From positions 53,457,997 to 53,521,996 of the forward strand of contig NC_091135.1 in assembly GCF_041381155.1 (NCBI RefSeq): DNA of 64,000 nt, given 5' to 3'. The DNA is from Argopecten irradians (taxonomy: Eukaryota; Mollusca; Bivalvia; Pectinida; Pectinidae). Positions 12,729 through 24,954 of this stretch are shown here, piece after piece (positions within the stretch are counted from its first letter, which is position 1; every line of letters begins with the position of its first letter). The notes under the pieces were generated by a model. It did not search any database, was not told the origin of the DNA, and was given only the letters and a program-made list of their open reading frames with translations. Position numbers and translations under genes: made by a program.

Positions 12729-12960
12729 CTTTATGTAGCTCAGTCGGAAGGACGGCAGACCAGTTAGTCCGGGGTCGCGGGTTCGAGCACCGCTAGCACA
12801 CTGTTTCGTTGGCTGATTTCGGCCACGTCACGCCGTGGCATTGGCGACCCCATCATTAGAAATAATATACTGGCCTGTAAAGTGGACAGGATATCTCAAG
12901 TCTCGTGTAAGGCCTGTGTTGACCAGCCAAAATTGTACATGAGGGGTGAGACATTCCTGT
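12729..12960 (+). mobile_element. tRNA-derived SINE
   Basis: A perfect pol III A box (TAGCTCAGTCGG, 12735-12746) is followed 33 bases later by a near B box (GGTTCGAGCAC, 12780-12790). A non-tRNA body follows (GGCCACGTCACGCCGTGGC and onward). The stem pairing expected of a functional tRNA is not visible, so I call a SINE head. The 3' limit is a guess. Confidence 0.6.
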
Positions 12961-13703
12961 CCACTTAGGTATAACCCCCATATAACATTCTATTAATTCT
13001 ACCCAGACTATAGCCCAGAAACCTAAATGTCAAAACTCTACAACAGTTTACCTGATGCAGTAACCAGGTATTGGGGGAGCTCATAGGAAACTGGCGATGG
13101 TTTGTTACTGCCTTTTGTGAAAATTAAACAATAAAAAGTTTAAATAAATATTACTTGTTGAAGAAACCCGGTCAGAAAAGCTTAATACGTACCTCAACAA
13201 CAAAATAAGATATTTCACGTTGTCACATTTAGTGTAATTTAGATGATATTGCTTTGATATAGACATACAACAGGTACCAGAATGCACATTGATTGTTGTT
13301 CCTTCTCTTTAATAATATTGATCCGTGCTATCCACAAGGCGCTAGATCAGTACGATAATTTTGGTGATTGCTTCTATCCATGTTCTACGATAAAATAATA
13401 CAACTCTGTCCTTCGATATTATAGATCAATGTCAGTTTCTTTTATGAATCAGATAATATTTTAGCTAATAAAACGTGTTGCTGCTTTGCACTTCATTATG
13501 AAACCGCTTTAACCAAATCCTGCATGTAATTGTATGCTGAAATCCACACTTTTCCTCGACACCAACTCCTGATTGTAAAGTTAGTACAACTGTACGCTAT
13601 TATTGCGTGCTACGCATCTTATATATAAATACGGAATGTATCTATTCAGTGTCCACTTGTATTGCTCCGCATGTAAGTTTTGATTAGTGTGTGCTGTAAA
13701 TAT
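12961..13703. other. Intergenic, no supported gene
   Basis: No coding or repeat structure recognised apart from a possible continuation of the SINE body at its left edge. Confidence 0.45.
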
Positions 13704-14714
13704 GTTACGCCATTAATTCGTCATTGATATTTTGCTATGGTGTGCCTGTCTAATGGTACAGTAGTAATATTTTGCTTATTAGTACGAAAGTAATATTTTG
13801 CTACGGTGTGCCTGTCTAATGATTCTGCTATTGTGTGCCTGTGTAATGTTGCCGTAGTGATATTTTGCTATTGTGTGCCTGTGTAATGTTGCCGTAGTGA
13901 TATTTTGTTATTGTGTGCCTGTGTAATGTTGTCGTAGTGATATTTTGCTATTGTGTGCCTGTGTAATGTTGCCGTAGTGATATTTTGCTATTGTGTGCCT
14001 GTGTAATGTTGTCGTAGTGATATTTTGCTATTGTGTGCCTCTGTAATGTTGTCGTAGTGATATTTTGTTATTGTGTGCATGTGTAATGTTGTCGTAGTGA
14101 TATTTTGTTATTGTGTGCATGTGTAATGTTGCAGTAGTGATATTTTGCTATTGTGTGCCTGTGTAATGTTGCCGTAGTGATATTTTGCTATTGTGTGCCT
14201 GTGTAATGTTGTCGTAGTGATATTTTGCTATTATGCCTGTGTAATGTTGCCGTAGTGATATTTTGCTTTTGTGTGCCTGTGTAATGTTGTCGTAGTGATA
14301 TTTTGCTATTGTGTGCCTGTGTAATGTTGCCGTAGTGATATTTTGCTTTTGTGTGCCTGTGTAATGTTGCCGTAGTGATATTTTGCTTTTGTGTGCCTGT
14401 GTAATGTTGTCGTAGTGATATTTTGCTATTGTGTGCCTGTGTAATGTTGCCGTAGTGATATTTTGCTATTGTGTGCCTGTGTAATGTTGTCGTAGTGATA
14501 TTTTGCTATTGTGTGCCTGTGTAATGTTGTCGTAGTGATATTTTGCTTTTGTGTGCCTGTGTAATGTTGCAGTAGTGATATTTTGCTATTATGCCTGTCT
14601 AATGTTGCAGTGGTGATATTCTGCTAGTGTTACGCCATTAATTCGTCATTGATATTTTGCTATGGTTTGCCTGTCTTATGGTACAGTAGTAATATTTTGC
14701 TTAATAGTACGAAA
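13704..14714. repeat. 40-bp minisatellite (about 21 copies) between 86-bp direct repeats
   Basis: The unit contains TATTTTGCTATTGTGTGCCT and GTGTAATGTTGCCGTAGTGA, with C/T and TTT/TAT variants. The array is bounded by two copies of one 86-bp sequence (13704-13789 and 14629-14714), starting GTTACGCCATTAATTCGTC and ending AGTACGAAA. Those flanks contain diverged versions of the unit. Confidence 0.93.
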
Positions 14715-14935
14715 CCTGATGTAAAGAACGATCTGAGGATATTCTTCACCTTTTTGTACAATGTTCCAAATAAAAAAAATCCATGATTATCTTGTTACTC
14801 TCACTGAAGATCTTTTTTGCGAAGGCAGATGTTTACTTATCAATTCCATAAAATACGAAACTTTAATTCTTTTTGGACTTATTGAAAAACCAAAATTTGT
14901 TAATTTTTTATTTTGTCAACTTTATGTTGGCTGTC
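14713..14935 (+). pseudogene. Possible LINE 3' ORF remnant
   Basis: In a frame with one shift it reads CKERSEDILHLFVQCSK, then HDYLVTLTEDLFC and SIKYETLILFGLIEK. A C...E...HLF..C pattern resembles the zinc-finger tail that follows the RT domain in LINE ORF2 proteins. Weak and short. Confidence 0.3.
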
Positions 14936-15488
14936 GCTAGGTTCTGTATCTGTAAGCGACAGCGACGTTATTTAAGTATGTGCGGTGAATATTTCGTATA
15001 TATTAAGTCTTTTTTTATATTTACACTAAAGAACTATACAAAATACAGTTTTTTTCTTATTATATGACAAATCTGAACACTCAATTATTTACAAAATATT
15101 TTGAAAATTATAATCCTTTTGTGAGTGTATTGGGGTCTGAAATGTAGTGTTGTGATAACTATTGCATTTTTTACGTAATTTGTCCAAGTTTCATTTTTAT
15201 GTAAGAGAGGGGAGATTGTAAGTTCTTTTGTTCCTATTTAACCTATCAAGTATACATTTCTTTACAGTTGTATTCTGACATATCTTTGCTACTGTTTCGA
15301 CTACTTTGTTTCAATTTCAATGGCGTGATAGTGTGTGCATGTGAATATATATACAAAGAATTAACATTCAATATATGTGAATTTCGTTTTGAATGTTTTA
15401 AATATATGTTACATATTCGTATGTATAAATTAACTCTTGAATAAAATTATTTTTTTGAAAAAAAAGATGTCTCGAACAATTACAACAA

Positions 15489-15570
15489 ACCCTCCACCTC
15501 TGGGTCGCGAGTTCAAATCCCATGTGGGGCAGATGCCAGGTACTGATTGCTGGTCGGTGTTTTTTTCACT
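15489..15570 (+). mobile_element. Truncated tRNA-derived SINE
   Basis: GGGTCGCGAGTTCAAATCCC is a pol III B-box block. It is followed by ATGTGGGGCAGATGCCAGG and TACTGATTGCTGGTCGGTG, a continuation that I recall as common in bivalve SINEs. The A-box half is absent. Confidence 0.6.
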
Positions 15571-16781
15571 AAGTAAATTATTCAACAAATATTCATCGAC
15601 AACAGTGTCGAAAAAATATCTCTACAATAGCAGTATGAACTGTTTAAGTGCGGGTGTTAATATGATAATTGTATGTGGTAGACTGTGCAATATATAATAT
15701 TAGACTTGCTAAAACATTAAACTCGGAGTAACGAGTAAAACAATATGTATCGTAATAAGTGTCATTATATATAGCTATTACGGATAATTACTGTATATCT
15801 ATGAATTATTAAGTAATGGTTTTCGTGTTTCCTACAGCTAATGATATCACAGTTTTGTGATATATGTATTAAGTTCTGGTTATAAACAAACCGTTCCAAA
15901 TTAAAGACGTGTAACTTGAGAATGATCACCAACACGTTATGGCGGCACGCTACAACGAAAACGTAATTAAATTTGACGCCATCTAGCCAGTCTTTGACAG
16001 AATATGATTTGTAACGGTGACACATTACAATGGCGCCCGAATACATTGGCTTCTTTCTTCCTGACAGTAGAAACTACACACCGCCATTGCTCACATTGCA
16101 CAAGTGACAGCGATTTCTGGAAAGGACCTGTACGGAGGACCATCTGCATCAGTTTGGTGTAGTTATCACTGGTATTCAGTAGAGAATAATCGACTGCTCG
16201 ATCAGATTGACTTTTAAACCTTACAATGTAAACAGGACGGAAACACTGACTATCAACAAATGTACTCTGTTATCACTTAGAAAGGCAAAGAAACGCCGAC
16301 CGGTTATGCCCGCTTAAAATTTGAAGTGTGCTTGATTTTTATTGGAAACCATTAATGATGCTGATTATTCTGAAATTGTAATTTTAAGTCTGGGTCCAAC
16401 GAATGTCAAAATGATAACACACACAGACAAAGATAATTTAATCAAATATAATATATTTGGAGAGGTGAGAATTGAACCAGGTACTCACAAAGATGAAGTG
16501 TTTACTTTCGATTAAAACATATTCGCCATAACCTTTTTCTTCTTCAATTTTTGGCATCTCCTTCTTGTGGATATATATATATACCAAAGTAATAGTGTAC
16601 TTTGCTATGTGTGTGAGTGTATGTTTGTATGTTCCTGTAGTGTTGTGGTACACTGATGTCACATGTACAAATCACGCTGATGCTTCTCGGCGGCTTGAGG
16701 TTGACTTTAAGGTCATGCTTTAAAACTTGGAATAATAATGAGAACTAAATTCAAAATGTGTACATATACAATTAAAAAAAA
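15571..16781. other. Intergenic, no supported gene
   Basis: Short open frames on both strands only. None has a recognisable domain. Confidence 0.5.
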
Positions 16782-16905
16782 TGTACATGTATATATTTTG
16801 CAAAATCAAGTAGTTGTACTGTACTTGTACAATTTTCAAAAACTGTACATGTACATATTTTGCAATATTCAGTAGTTATACTGTACATGTACATTTAAAA
16901 AAAAA
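16782..16905. repeat. 62-bp tandem duplication rich in TGTACATGTA
   Basis: The unit starting TGTACATGTATATATTTTGC at 16782 recurs at 16844 with few changes. It includes several self-complementary TGTACATGTACA stretches. Confidence 0.8.
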
Positions 16906-17082
16906 ATTACATGTACACAAAATGGTTACTTTGATACTGTTATGTGACGGCCGCTATCGGCCATCGTACAGTTAAACCCAAATTAGGCGATGCCTACCAA
17001 TTATCAGCCCATCTCCAGATGCTCTGACACCTGTTGTCGTCTACGGTGGAAGATAACCACAATAGGAAATCTTTTATGTTTG

Positions 17083-19710
17083 GATCATTATCATCATCAA
17101 TCTTTATTTCCCCCGTTTGAGGATATTGAATACAATCAAATCCACAAAAATATAAAGAAAAGAATAATGAAAATAAAAGTTAAATAGGTCGGAGCTCGCT
17201 GCTGGAATATACAACTTAAGAATAAGTTATACAGCCGCGCGGTTCAGTAACGTTGGTTAACTTCAATGGTTCACAAAAGGCATCGCGTAACGCGTACAAC
17301 ATATTGGATTGACTTTATAAAGAATTGTCTTTGGTCTGCAACACTGGTGAAGGGGATTCCTGTACTGGCTCCTAAAAGGCTACGGGTGAAGGAGGAATGA
17401 TCCAAATTTTCAATGAAATTGAAAATAGAAAGGTCAAGTTCAGATTGAATATCTTCCATGAAAGTTTGTCTTAGGGTGTCGTAGAATGTACATTCAGAAC
17501 AAAGATGAACTGCAGCGTTGTCAAAAGTCAGAGAGCAGAGCGGACACTGGTTACCGGCAAACACTCTCGGTACTGCCAAAACTTTACATAAACAGTAGAT
17601 GGTCTTAAGATCAGGCAAAGATTCAGCGGCAAGCCACAGTATATATGAGTCGTATGAGGAGTGTACAGTTTTTAAAAAGGATAAGTCATTATCGTTTGCC
17701 ATACGATCCTCGAGCGCCGAAATTTTCACGTAACCTGATATTGGAATTTATTATACGTTTCCATTGGATCTTAGAAGGAAAAAATGTAAGATCGTAGATA
17801 AGACTCCAAATGAGCAAGAAGGTTGTATTTCTGGAGTACCTTAACTATATCAGGGAAATATCCCTTCTCGTGGTCAACCGTGTGTCTCTTTGAAATATAC
17901 AAATGAAGACGAATAGTAAAAATTTGCTTTGGCAAGTAACGTTGGTCCATAGCAATATTTTTTTGCAGAAACAGTAGTTTCCTCCGGCCGATCTCTGCTG
18001 GAATTCTGAAGAGGCCAAGAAAAGGCTCAGCTATATCGGACCTCGTACGGCTGGGCAAGCCAAGTATAAGTTTTGCAGTGTAATGTTGAAAACGTGCTAT
18101 CTTGGAGATGTCAGTAGCGGAGAGATTTACCCAATGTTCACAACCATACAGAATAGATGGTAAGACGACTTTCTTATAAAGACTGGCTTTAATGATTGGA
18201 CTTATTCCAGATTCTTCTACCTTTATCACATGCGTTGGTGATGCGTTCGGCATTAGTCAGTTTGGACGAAATAATTGTACCCAGATGTGTTTGGGTGTGT
18301 GGGATTTCAATAGTATGAAGGCCCAGTGTCCATGTTTCCATCGGATCTCTTGGAATGTAGTTTCCTATTACTAGAATTTTACACTTTGAATCATTGAATA
18401 CAAACTTCCACTTTGTGCTGTATACCTGACAAATGTTCAATAGGTGTTGAAGCGATTGTGGAGAAGTGCTGATTAGTTGCCAGCTGCCAGAGTTGGGTTC
18501 CCAGAGGTAATCCTACCGATAGAGGCACCGTGTTGGCTTTTTTCTAGACAATCGAGTAGGTTATCAATAAACGTTTGGTAGAGAAAGGTAGATAAGACAC
18601 CACCTTGCCTGACTCCAGATTCAACAGGAAAGCAATGTGACGTCATACCATGCCACGTCACGGCGCTTAAGATATCCTTGTTCGAGGCGCGAATGGTGTT
18701 AAGCAGCCGGCCTTTGATGCCGATACTACAGAGTTTACGAAAAAGGCATGTGTGCCATACGGTATCGAAGGCCTTTTTTTATATCCAAGAATGAGATGAA
18801 CACTTTGCTTCCCGACTCAATGTTATGAACGATAGTTTCTTGAAGAGAAAAGGTAGCAGTTGTACAGCTGAGGGACTTGCGGAAACCGTTTTGTTGGTCA
18901 TTTGTAAACGGTATAGGTGAAGTTTTTAAGTTTTCCTGTATCCAGTTGTTGACCACCGTTTCAAAGAGTTTGTACGTACAACATAAGAGAGTGATTGGCC
19001 TGTAGCTTGCAGTATCGCCGCGAGACTTGTTACCTCCTTTGAATATGGGGAGAATTATGCCTCGTTTCCATACTTCGGGCACGTGTTCGTACTCAAGGCA
19101 TTTAGTGAACAGTTTTTGAAGACACAATATCAGTGTTCGTCCTCCATATCGTAAATGCTCGTTTTGGATACGGTCAATCCCTGGTGCCTTTTTAAGTTTG
19201 AGACCACGGATAGCACGTTCAACCTCGTCGAAGGTTATATTCCTATTAAGCTCGTCGTGATCGAAAGCGTCCTTAGGGTCATCAGGATCAGCGTCGTCGG
19301 ACAGATCTGTCGGCTCAGAATTAGCCTTATACACTGACTGGAAGTAATTACCAAACGCCTGCGCGACATCAATTGGAGAACGTAAAGTTTCGTCACCAAC
19401 CTTAAATGGCGAGACACTGAGGCGTGAAGGACCTTTTAAAAGCTTCAGGGCTTTCCAAAACGTCTTACTATCACCGTCTGCAGCGTCGTTGAGATCTTGG
19501 TGGAGATTTCGTAGATATTCATGATAGGCAGCGCATTGGGCATTCTTGAAAACACGTTTAGCTAGCTTATATTCCCGGTATGAATGATGATCGGATCCCC
19601 TTGGTTTACCTTCTGCTATCCACTCTCTTCGTCGCACACGGGCAGCCTTGTGGGCTGATTTATCGTTACTATTCCAGTAAGGCTTCAGGCGCGGGTTGTA
19701 TAACACTTGA
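17083..19710 (-). pseudogene. 5'-truncated LINE, reverse transcriptase ORF remnant
   Basis: Minus-strand frames in series (19706-18735, 18661-18473, 18440-18189, 18253-17771, 17729-17271) spell one RT protein. The order is a basic linker (ARVRRREWIAEGKPRGS), KKAPGIDRIQNEHLRYGG, YRPITLLCCTYKLFE, DQQNGFRKSLSCTTATF, FLDIKK..., VESGVRQGGVLS, a thumb region, and a C-terminal zinc-knuckle-like CPLC...H....C. The FLDIKKAFD region is broken by a frameshift in a T run near 18772. The YxDD catalytic motif expected near 18480 is missing, apparently deleted. No endonuclease is present, so it is 5' truncated. The 3' end has AATAAA and a GATGATGATAATGAT tail near 17083-17110. It is in the broad CR1/Jockey/RTE range; I cannot fix the clade. 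Confidence 0.85.
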
Positions 19711-20295
19711 TATATAAGCGAAAAACATCGCCAATGCTAAAAGTTTTACCATTATCTCAAAGAATGAGAACTTAATTTCAAAGAAGCAATTGAAACAAAT
19801 AAAAAGCCTTAATTTCATTAACATATATGGTCGGGTATTTCGAAAGCTACAAATCTTTTACTTGGGAAACCATGCAATCTAATACAGTATAATATAAGAA
19901 ATGGGAGAGAAAGGGAGCAAGGACAAAGCTATAGTCACAGATCACAGGTCTGGGCACAAGCTGAGGTATGTATCCTTAGAACTACCACTACACAATATAT
20001 CTATTTGCTACATCCATATTTCGTAATCGTTAGCCAGATCTAGGAATACTGACAGTGTATGTGCCTTAATTTTTATGCCTTAAATCAAGAAGAACTTTTG
20101 ATATTTTAGAAAATTTACCAATTATTTTAGAACAACAGTTAAAACAATGCAAATGATTTTAATTCTATTGAGACAAAGAATAATAAAAAAAAAATATATA
20201 TATGGCAGTATTGTCAAAAATGATGACATTTACGTCTATGATGCAGTAGCGTGACTACACATTATAACCGAGAAGTCAATCAGTGGTCTACAACC
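19711..20295. other. Intergenic, no supported gene
   Basis: Immediately upstream of the truncated LINE. No endonuclease-like frame and no other feature recognised. Confidence 0.5.
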
Positions 20296-20321
20296 TCATT
20301 TCACATTATAATGTGAAATGA
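20296..20321. repeat. 26-bp perfect palindrome
   Basis: TCATTTCACATT and AATGTGAAATGA flank a central AT, making a perfect 26-bp inverted repeat without a loop. Confidence 0.9.
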
Positions 20322-22447
20322 CTTTTTCGACTGTCATAAGCAAATGTTTTTACTTTGTGTTAAGACTAAATTGTAACTAATTTATTTAAAGAACAGACAA
20401 CATACTTAATAACACATTTTTAATGATTTTCATGGCTTAATAAATGATAAAACAACAGGCCAACGTCTCCGACAAGTTATGGCGTATGTCCCTTAAGGTA
20501 ACACTATCCTTAACTTGAGGAAGACCAACCAATGTCTTAAAAGTATGAACGGAAACGTTGGTGAGATTAATGGTGAATAGCTAATCAAATATATACCGAT
20601 ACATTCATTTTATTGCGACCGGCAGAGAATTGGAACGCAACTTAGTGTAACGTCAATAGTTGTACTTTAAGGCTTACTCTGTTCGCGTAAAAATATATTC
20701 TGTGGAAATTATGTGACATTTCTCCATAGGATATTCTCTGGAAAGCGGAGCCATAAAAGTATATTATGGCACAGGATATGTGTAGCTGGCTTAAAGTATA
20801 TGCGCTAAAGCTTACAATTTCCTGTTTTCATCTAGAAATGTTATTGCCATTGTAACATGGATGGTAAAATATAAACGACCAACAACACATACGGATTTGT
20901 TTAAAATGAACTTGAGACCAGCGTTGGCTAGCTCACGTCCTTACTTTGTACGACTATCAATGTTTCATTGATTGAAGTAGAATCCACTTAAACACACAAT
21001 CAGGTGGTGCACAGTACCTTAGACGGAACGCTTCAAGTTTATATGTAGCTTGATCGCATTAGACACAACATATGTCAGATTGTATCCAGGCCCATAAACA
21101 CATTTATGTTAAGCTGCTTACAGACTATTGCTTTTGGTGACGGCTTTAGTCGCCTAACCAGTTCACTAATCAGCCATGATACATAGGTCTATGGGACTAT
21201 TGACGCTAATGGTCTATAGATACATCATTTGAAGTAGAAACCATGAATATGTAATTATTTACCTCTTGATAGTACAAAATACAGGGTATTATTTATTTTA
21301 GTGAAACATTTTGTTGTGTTTTCTTCGTCCACCAAGATTGATAAAATGCAGTATCATTCCGTATCATTTCACACTATTAAAGGTACAACGATGACTGCAA
21401 GCATCTTGCCTGTTTACACATTAAATCTTATAAATTAATCGAATACTATTAAATTCAAATTAATTGATTCAAAATACAATGGTTTCTATAAATTCGAGCA
21501 GCGACTTACGCACTGCATTGGCGGTACAAATATTACTATTTGGGACAATAGGGTATTTACAGGATACAATAAATATCTTAGACGTGCATTTGATAGCTTC
21601 ATATAAACACACGCAGAATGTGGCGTCCAACATCAATCGACATCGCTGCACATAATCCGACATTTTTATGACATCTTTAATTCAATCATCCCTAAACTGT
21701 GACTATGAACTTTGCCAGTCTTAGATGTAGAAGAGTTCATGATTACGTTAGGTTTGAAAGGGCTATCTTATGAAGGACAAACTAGCTGTATTGTGCAGTT
21801 TATAGTTCTAGAGGTGCTAGTATCCTGTGCGTCTATCATACAATCCTAAGATGTTATTTATACAAAATTTTACAGCTTTCGTTCGAAATATTTAAAACGT
21901 TACACAAACAATAGAATGCATGCGAGTCGAATTGTTGTTAAGGTCAACATTAGCATAAATACTGTAGTTATATATACAAATATATAAAATATGTGCTGAG
22001 ACATTTATTTGCCGGAGGCCAGAGATGATTACCTATACTGCATGGGGATAAATCAGTTTTTTAATGTTTAGATATGGTTTTGATAAACCATATACATAAA
22101 AAAATTAAATGAGGAAATATTACATAGTAAATCGGCGTTATAAAAAACAAAAGGCTATGGATCCGATTAGAACTCTATAGATATCAATAATACGGATATA
22201 CATGTATAATTGATTTTTCTTTGTGTTCATACTTCATCCGAATTTTCTTATTGTTGGATCTTTTTTCTTCAAACTTCTTTGGGGAAAAAAACCGAGAATG
22301 GCGACGCAAAAAATCTGACGTTTTCGTAACGTCACCAAAGAGACATATACGTTGCATATTGATTTGGAAAAAAATCTTACTTAGGAAATCAATGAAATCG
22401 TATTTGATTTTATTATGTTGTCTGAAAAAAAATAGTTAATGATAAGC
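20322..22447. other. Intergenic, no supported gene
   Basis: AT-rich. No frame with domain or splice support, and no clear repeat family. Confidence 0.5.
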
Positions 22448-22581
22448 GCTGATGTCACTAATGTTTAATTTCATCGGGTTATAAAATAAACTTTATTTGC
22501 AAACTTTTAGCGAATTCACACAGCTTGCAAACAGTATTTTGTTTATACCTCGATGAAATTAAAAAACAGTGACATCAATGC
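22448..22581. mobile_element. Palindromic MITE-like element
   Basis: Left arm GCTGATGTCACTAATG, TTAATTTCATCGGG, TTATAAA. The right arm is its complement (TTTATACC, TCGATGAAATTAA, CAGTGACATCAATGC). Arms are about 45 bp around a loop of about 40 bp. No coding content. Confidence 0.75.
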
Positions 22582-24954
22582 TTCAATGTAAAACCACTGC
22601 GTTTTTCTATTGTAAGATGTATTTTCTTTTGCTGCATGTCAAATTCTGTATCTAAGACATACGCCGATTATAAAGGCATTTGGCCTGATTTCATATAAAA
22701 CTTTCAGTAATATACTACTATATTGTCGCATGTGAAATCTTTCATGTCAAAGTTTTGTCTAGAATAAAGTTTTTAAGCTTCATTTGAGTTCTTAAGATCT
22801 GAAATTAGAACTTGCATTTTTAAAAAAGCATTGTCTAAGCATTTGCAGAAGCTTGATTTTCCTAGTTGGTATTTTAACATCGATGAACACTTTGTTCGGC
22901 ACACAACGCACATTTCATATGAAATTAATTCTACTTCGTGTTTGAGCGGTGACTGAGAAACGAATGTGTTTAAGTCTAACGAAAGACGCTATGCACCAAC
23001 TGGCTCGAAATCAAAGTTTGACAAATATAAAGTATTATACACAGATGGGTTTTCCTCACGGGATATCCCTAAATCTGCTAGGCTGTCACTACGAATCTGA
23101 CTGTTAAATGGGAAAACTTAAACGCAAACAGAAAAGGAGAGCGAATATCATAAAAGTAACATTCGAAAAATTATTATCATATTGCATTGTGCATGTTTAT
23201 AAAAATGTATGATATGTATCTATTTCAATGTGTACCATTAGGTAGTACTCACCTCTTAATGCCGTGATGTCACTTGTCTATCTTCGATCCAGCGACGCTT
23301 GCTAATAAAGTTCACATAAAAACCTTAGAACACGAGTCTATATCTAGCAGTTGTAGAAGTCTATGTGATTAATTATTATATTTCTTAACAAAATTAACTA
23401 TTTATGTGCAGAGTCCCCAGAGTGATCTCTCAGCCACGGATTAGCATCGCCCACCTAGATCAAGGGCGAGCAATGATTCAATTCTGTCAGTGACACCTGA
23501 GCCGCTCATAGAAGGACGGCTATTGATCGATGTACCGGGCCCACAACACACATACATTTTGATATTGTTCTCCCAATTCTTCATACGATCATTATCACCT
23601 TCTCTGGATTCCTATGATGGTAATCATAAACATTCTTTTATTCCACGTTATTGTTATCATCGTCGATATCCACCTCATCTTACTGGTCATTTCATCATCT
23701 TCGTTTAATTCGTCGTTCTCCTTGTCGTAGTCAACATCGTCCTTCTTATCGCCCTTTTGGTTTTCCTCGTCCTCAATTCTTCTCGTTCATCGTCTTCTCG
23801 TTCATCTATCGTCGTCATGCTCGTCATCCACATCCTCATATTCTATAGTCGATCGTATTATCGCCACCTTCTCCTTTCATCTTTTTTTTTCGTTAAATAA
23901 TCCATCATCCTCAACATTCATTGAGAAGGTCGCCGTGTATCTCCAATGAAATAGTTCACCAATAAAGATGTGTTTGTAGAAATCGATAATGAATCCCGAT
24001 GCTCCGAATGATTGACAGGTCGATGTGTTTTTCTTGACATTAAACATGGTGTTCAGGTTCAAATTTAAATGCAATAAAATCTACAGAGACGACGAGGATC
24101 TAAGGAAACAAAGATACGGACAAAATAGAGAAGGGACTTTTAATCAGACATAAAGAAGAGCAAAGAATAATGATGTGATTTTTGTTGAGATTAAATATGC
24201 ATTTGACGTGTAGCTATCCGTTACAGGGATTCATTCATTTAATGCGCACAAAAGGTCAGGTTTTGTTCGATTCGAATAGTTAAGTATTCTGTAGATTCTT
24301 ACATCAAACTATCACTGAAATTGACGCAATTTTGTCCCAAGGATGCAATCTATTTTTGATATGACTAACTGTTGTTGATCGTTCATCTTACTTTTGACGA
24401 CAATAGTGAAATTCTTGTATACTTTTGTATTTGATATTTGATTTCATTCAAATGTTATCCATTAAATGACACTGTGGGAAGTCCATGGAAGATGTGAAAA
24501 GCGGTATTATGTTCAAAATCATTATTATTCTGTAATTGACAATTTCCCTCTATAATTAGTGTACGTGTACTAAAAATCAATCTGTATTTACATTCAAAAC
24601 TGATGTATTACCTACAATCGACATGAATGGTTGGGGACAGCATTGCTTTTTCTATGTGTAAATTGAATGTGCTTAAAATACTTTCCCATATCAATTTTTA
24701 CACGCCGGTATAAGGTCGATAGCTTACCGTGTTTTGTTATATATGATAATCGCATTATTATATAATATATAAAAGGTGAACAATTCAAAAACGAATTTTA
24801 TCAGCCATATGTTACAACGTTTCCTAAGTTATATGTCGATCCTCACTGTTACGTCCTGTTATTTCCGTCGACTTCGTAAAAATAAAGAAACATTATGTTC
24901 TGGTTACTACAGTCAGCAAAATATCTCGTGTTAGCTAACATAAGTCATGTATCA
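22582..24954. other. Intergenic, no supported gene; pyrimidine-rich patch at 23640-23890
   Basis: No gene recognised. From about 23640 to 23890 the plus strand is a degenerate TCG/TCA/CTT low-complexity tract. Its open frames reflect composition only. Confidence 0.5.

Noticed and set aside
12735-12800. tRNA gene
   Set aside because: The A box is perfect but the B box is imperfect, the stems do not pair well, and a SINE-like body follows.
15967-16149. 60-codon minus frame with several Cys
   Set aside because: No homology recognised, no splice partner, and the overlapping frames are equally open.
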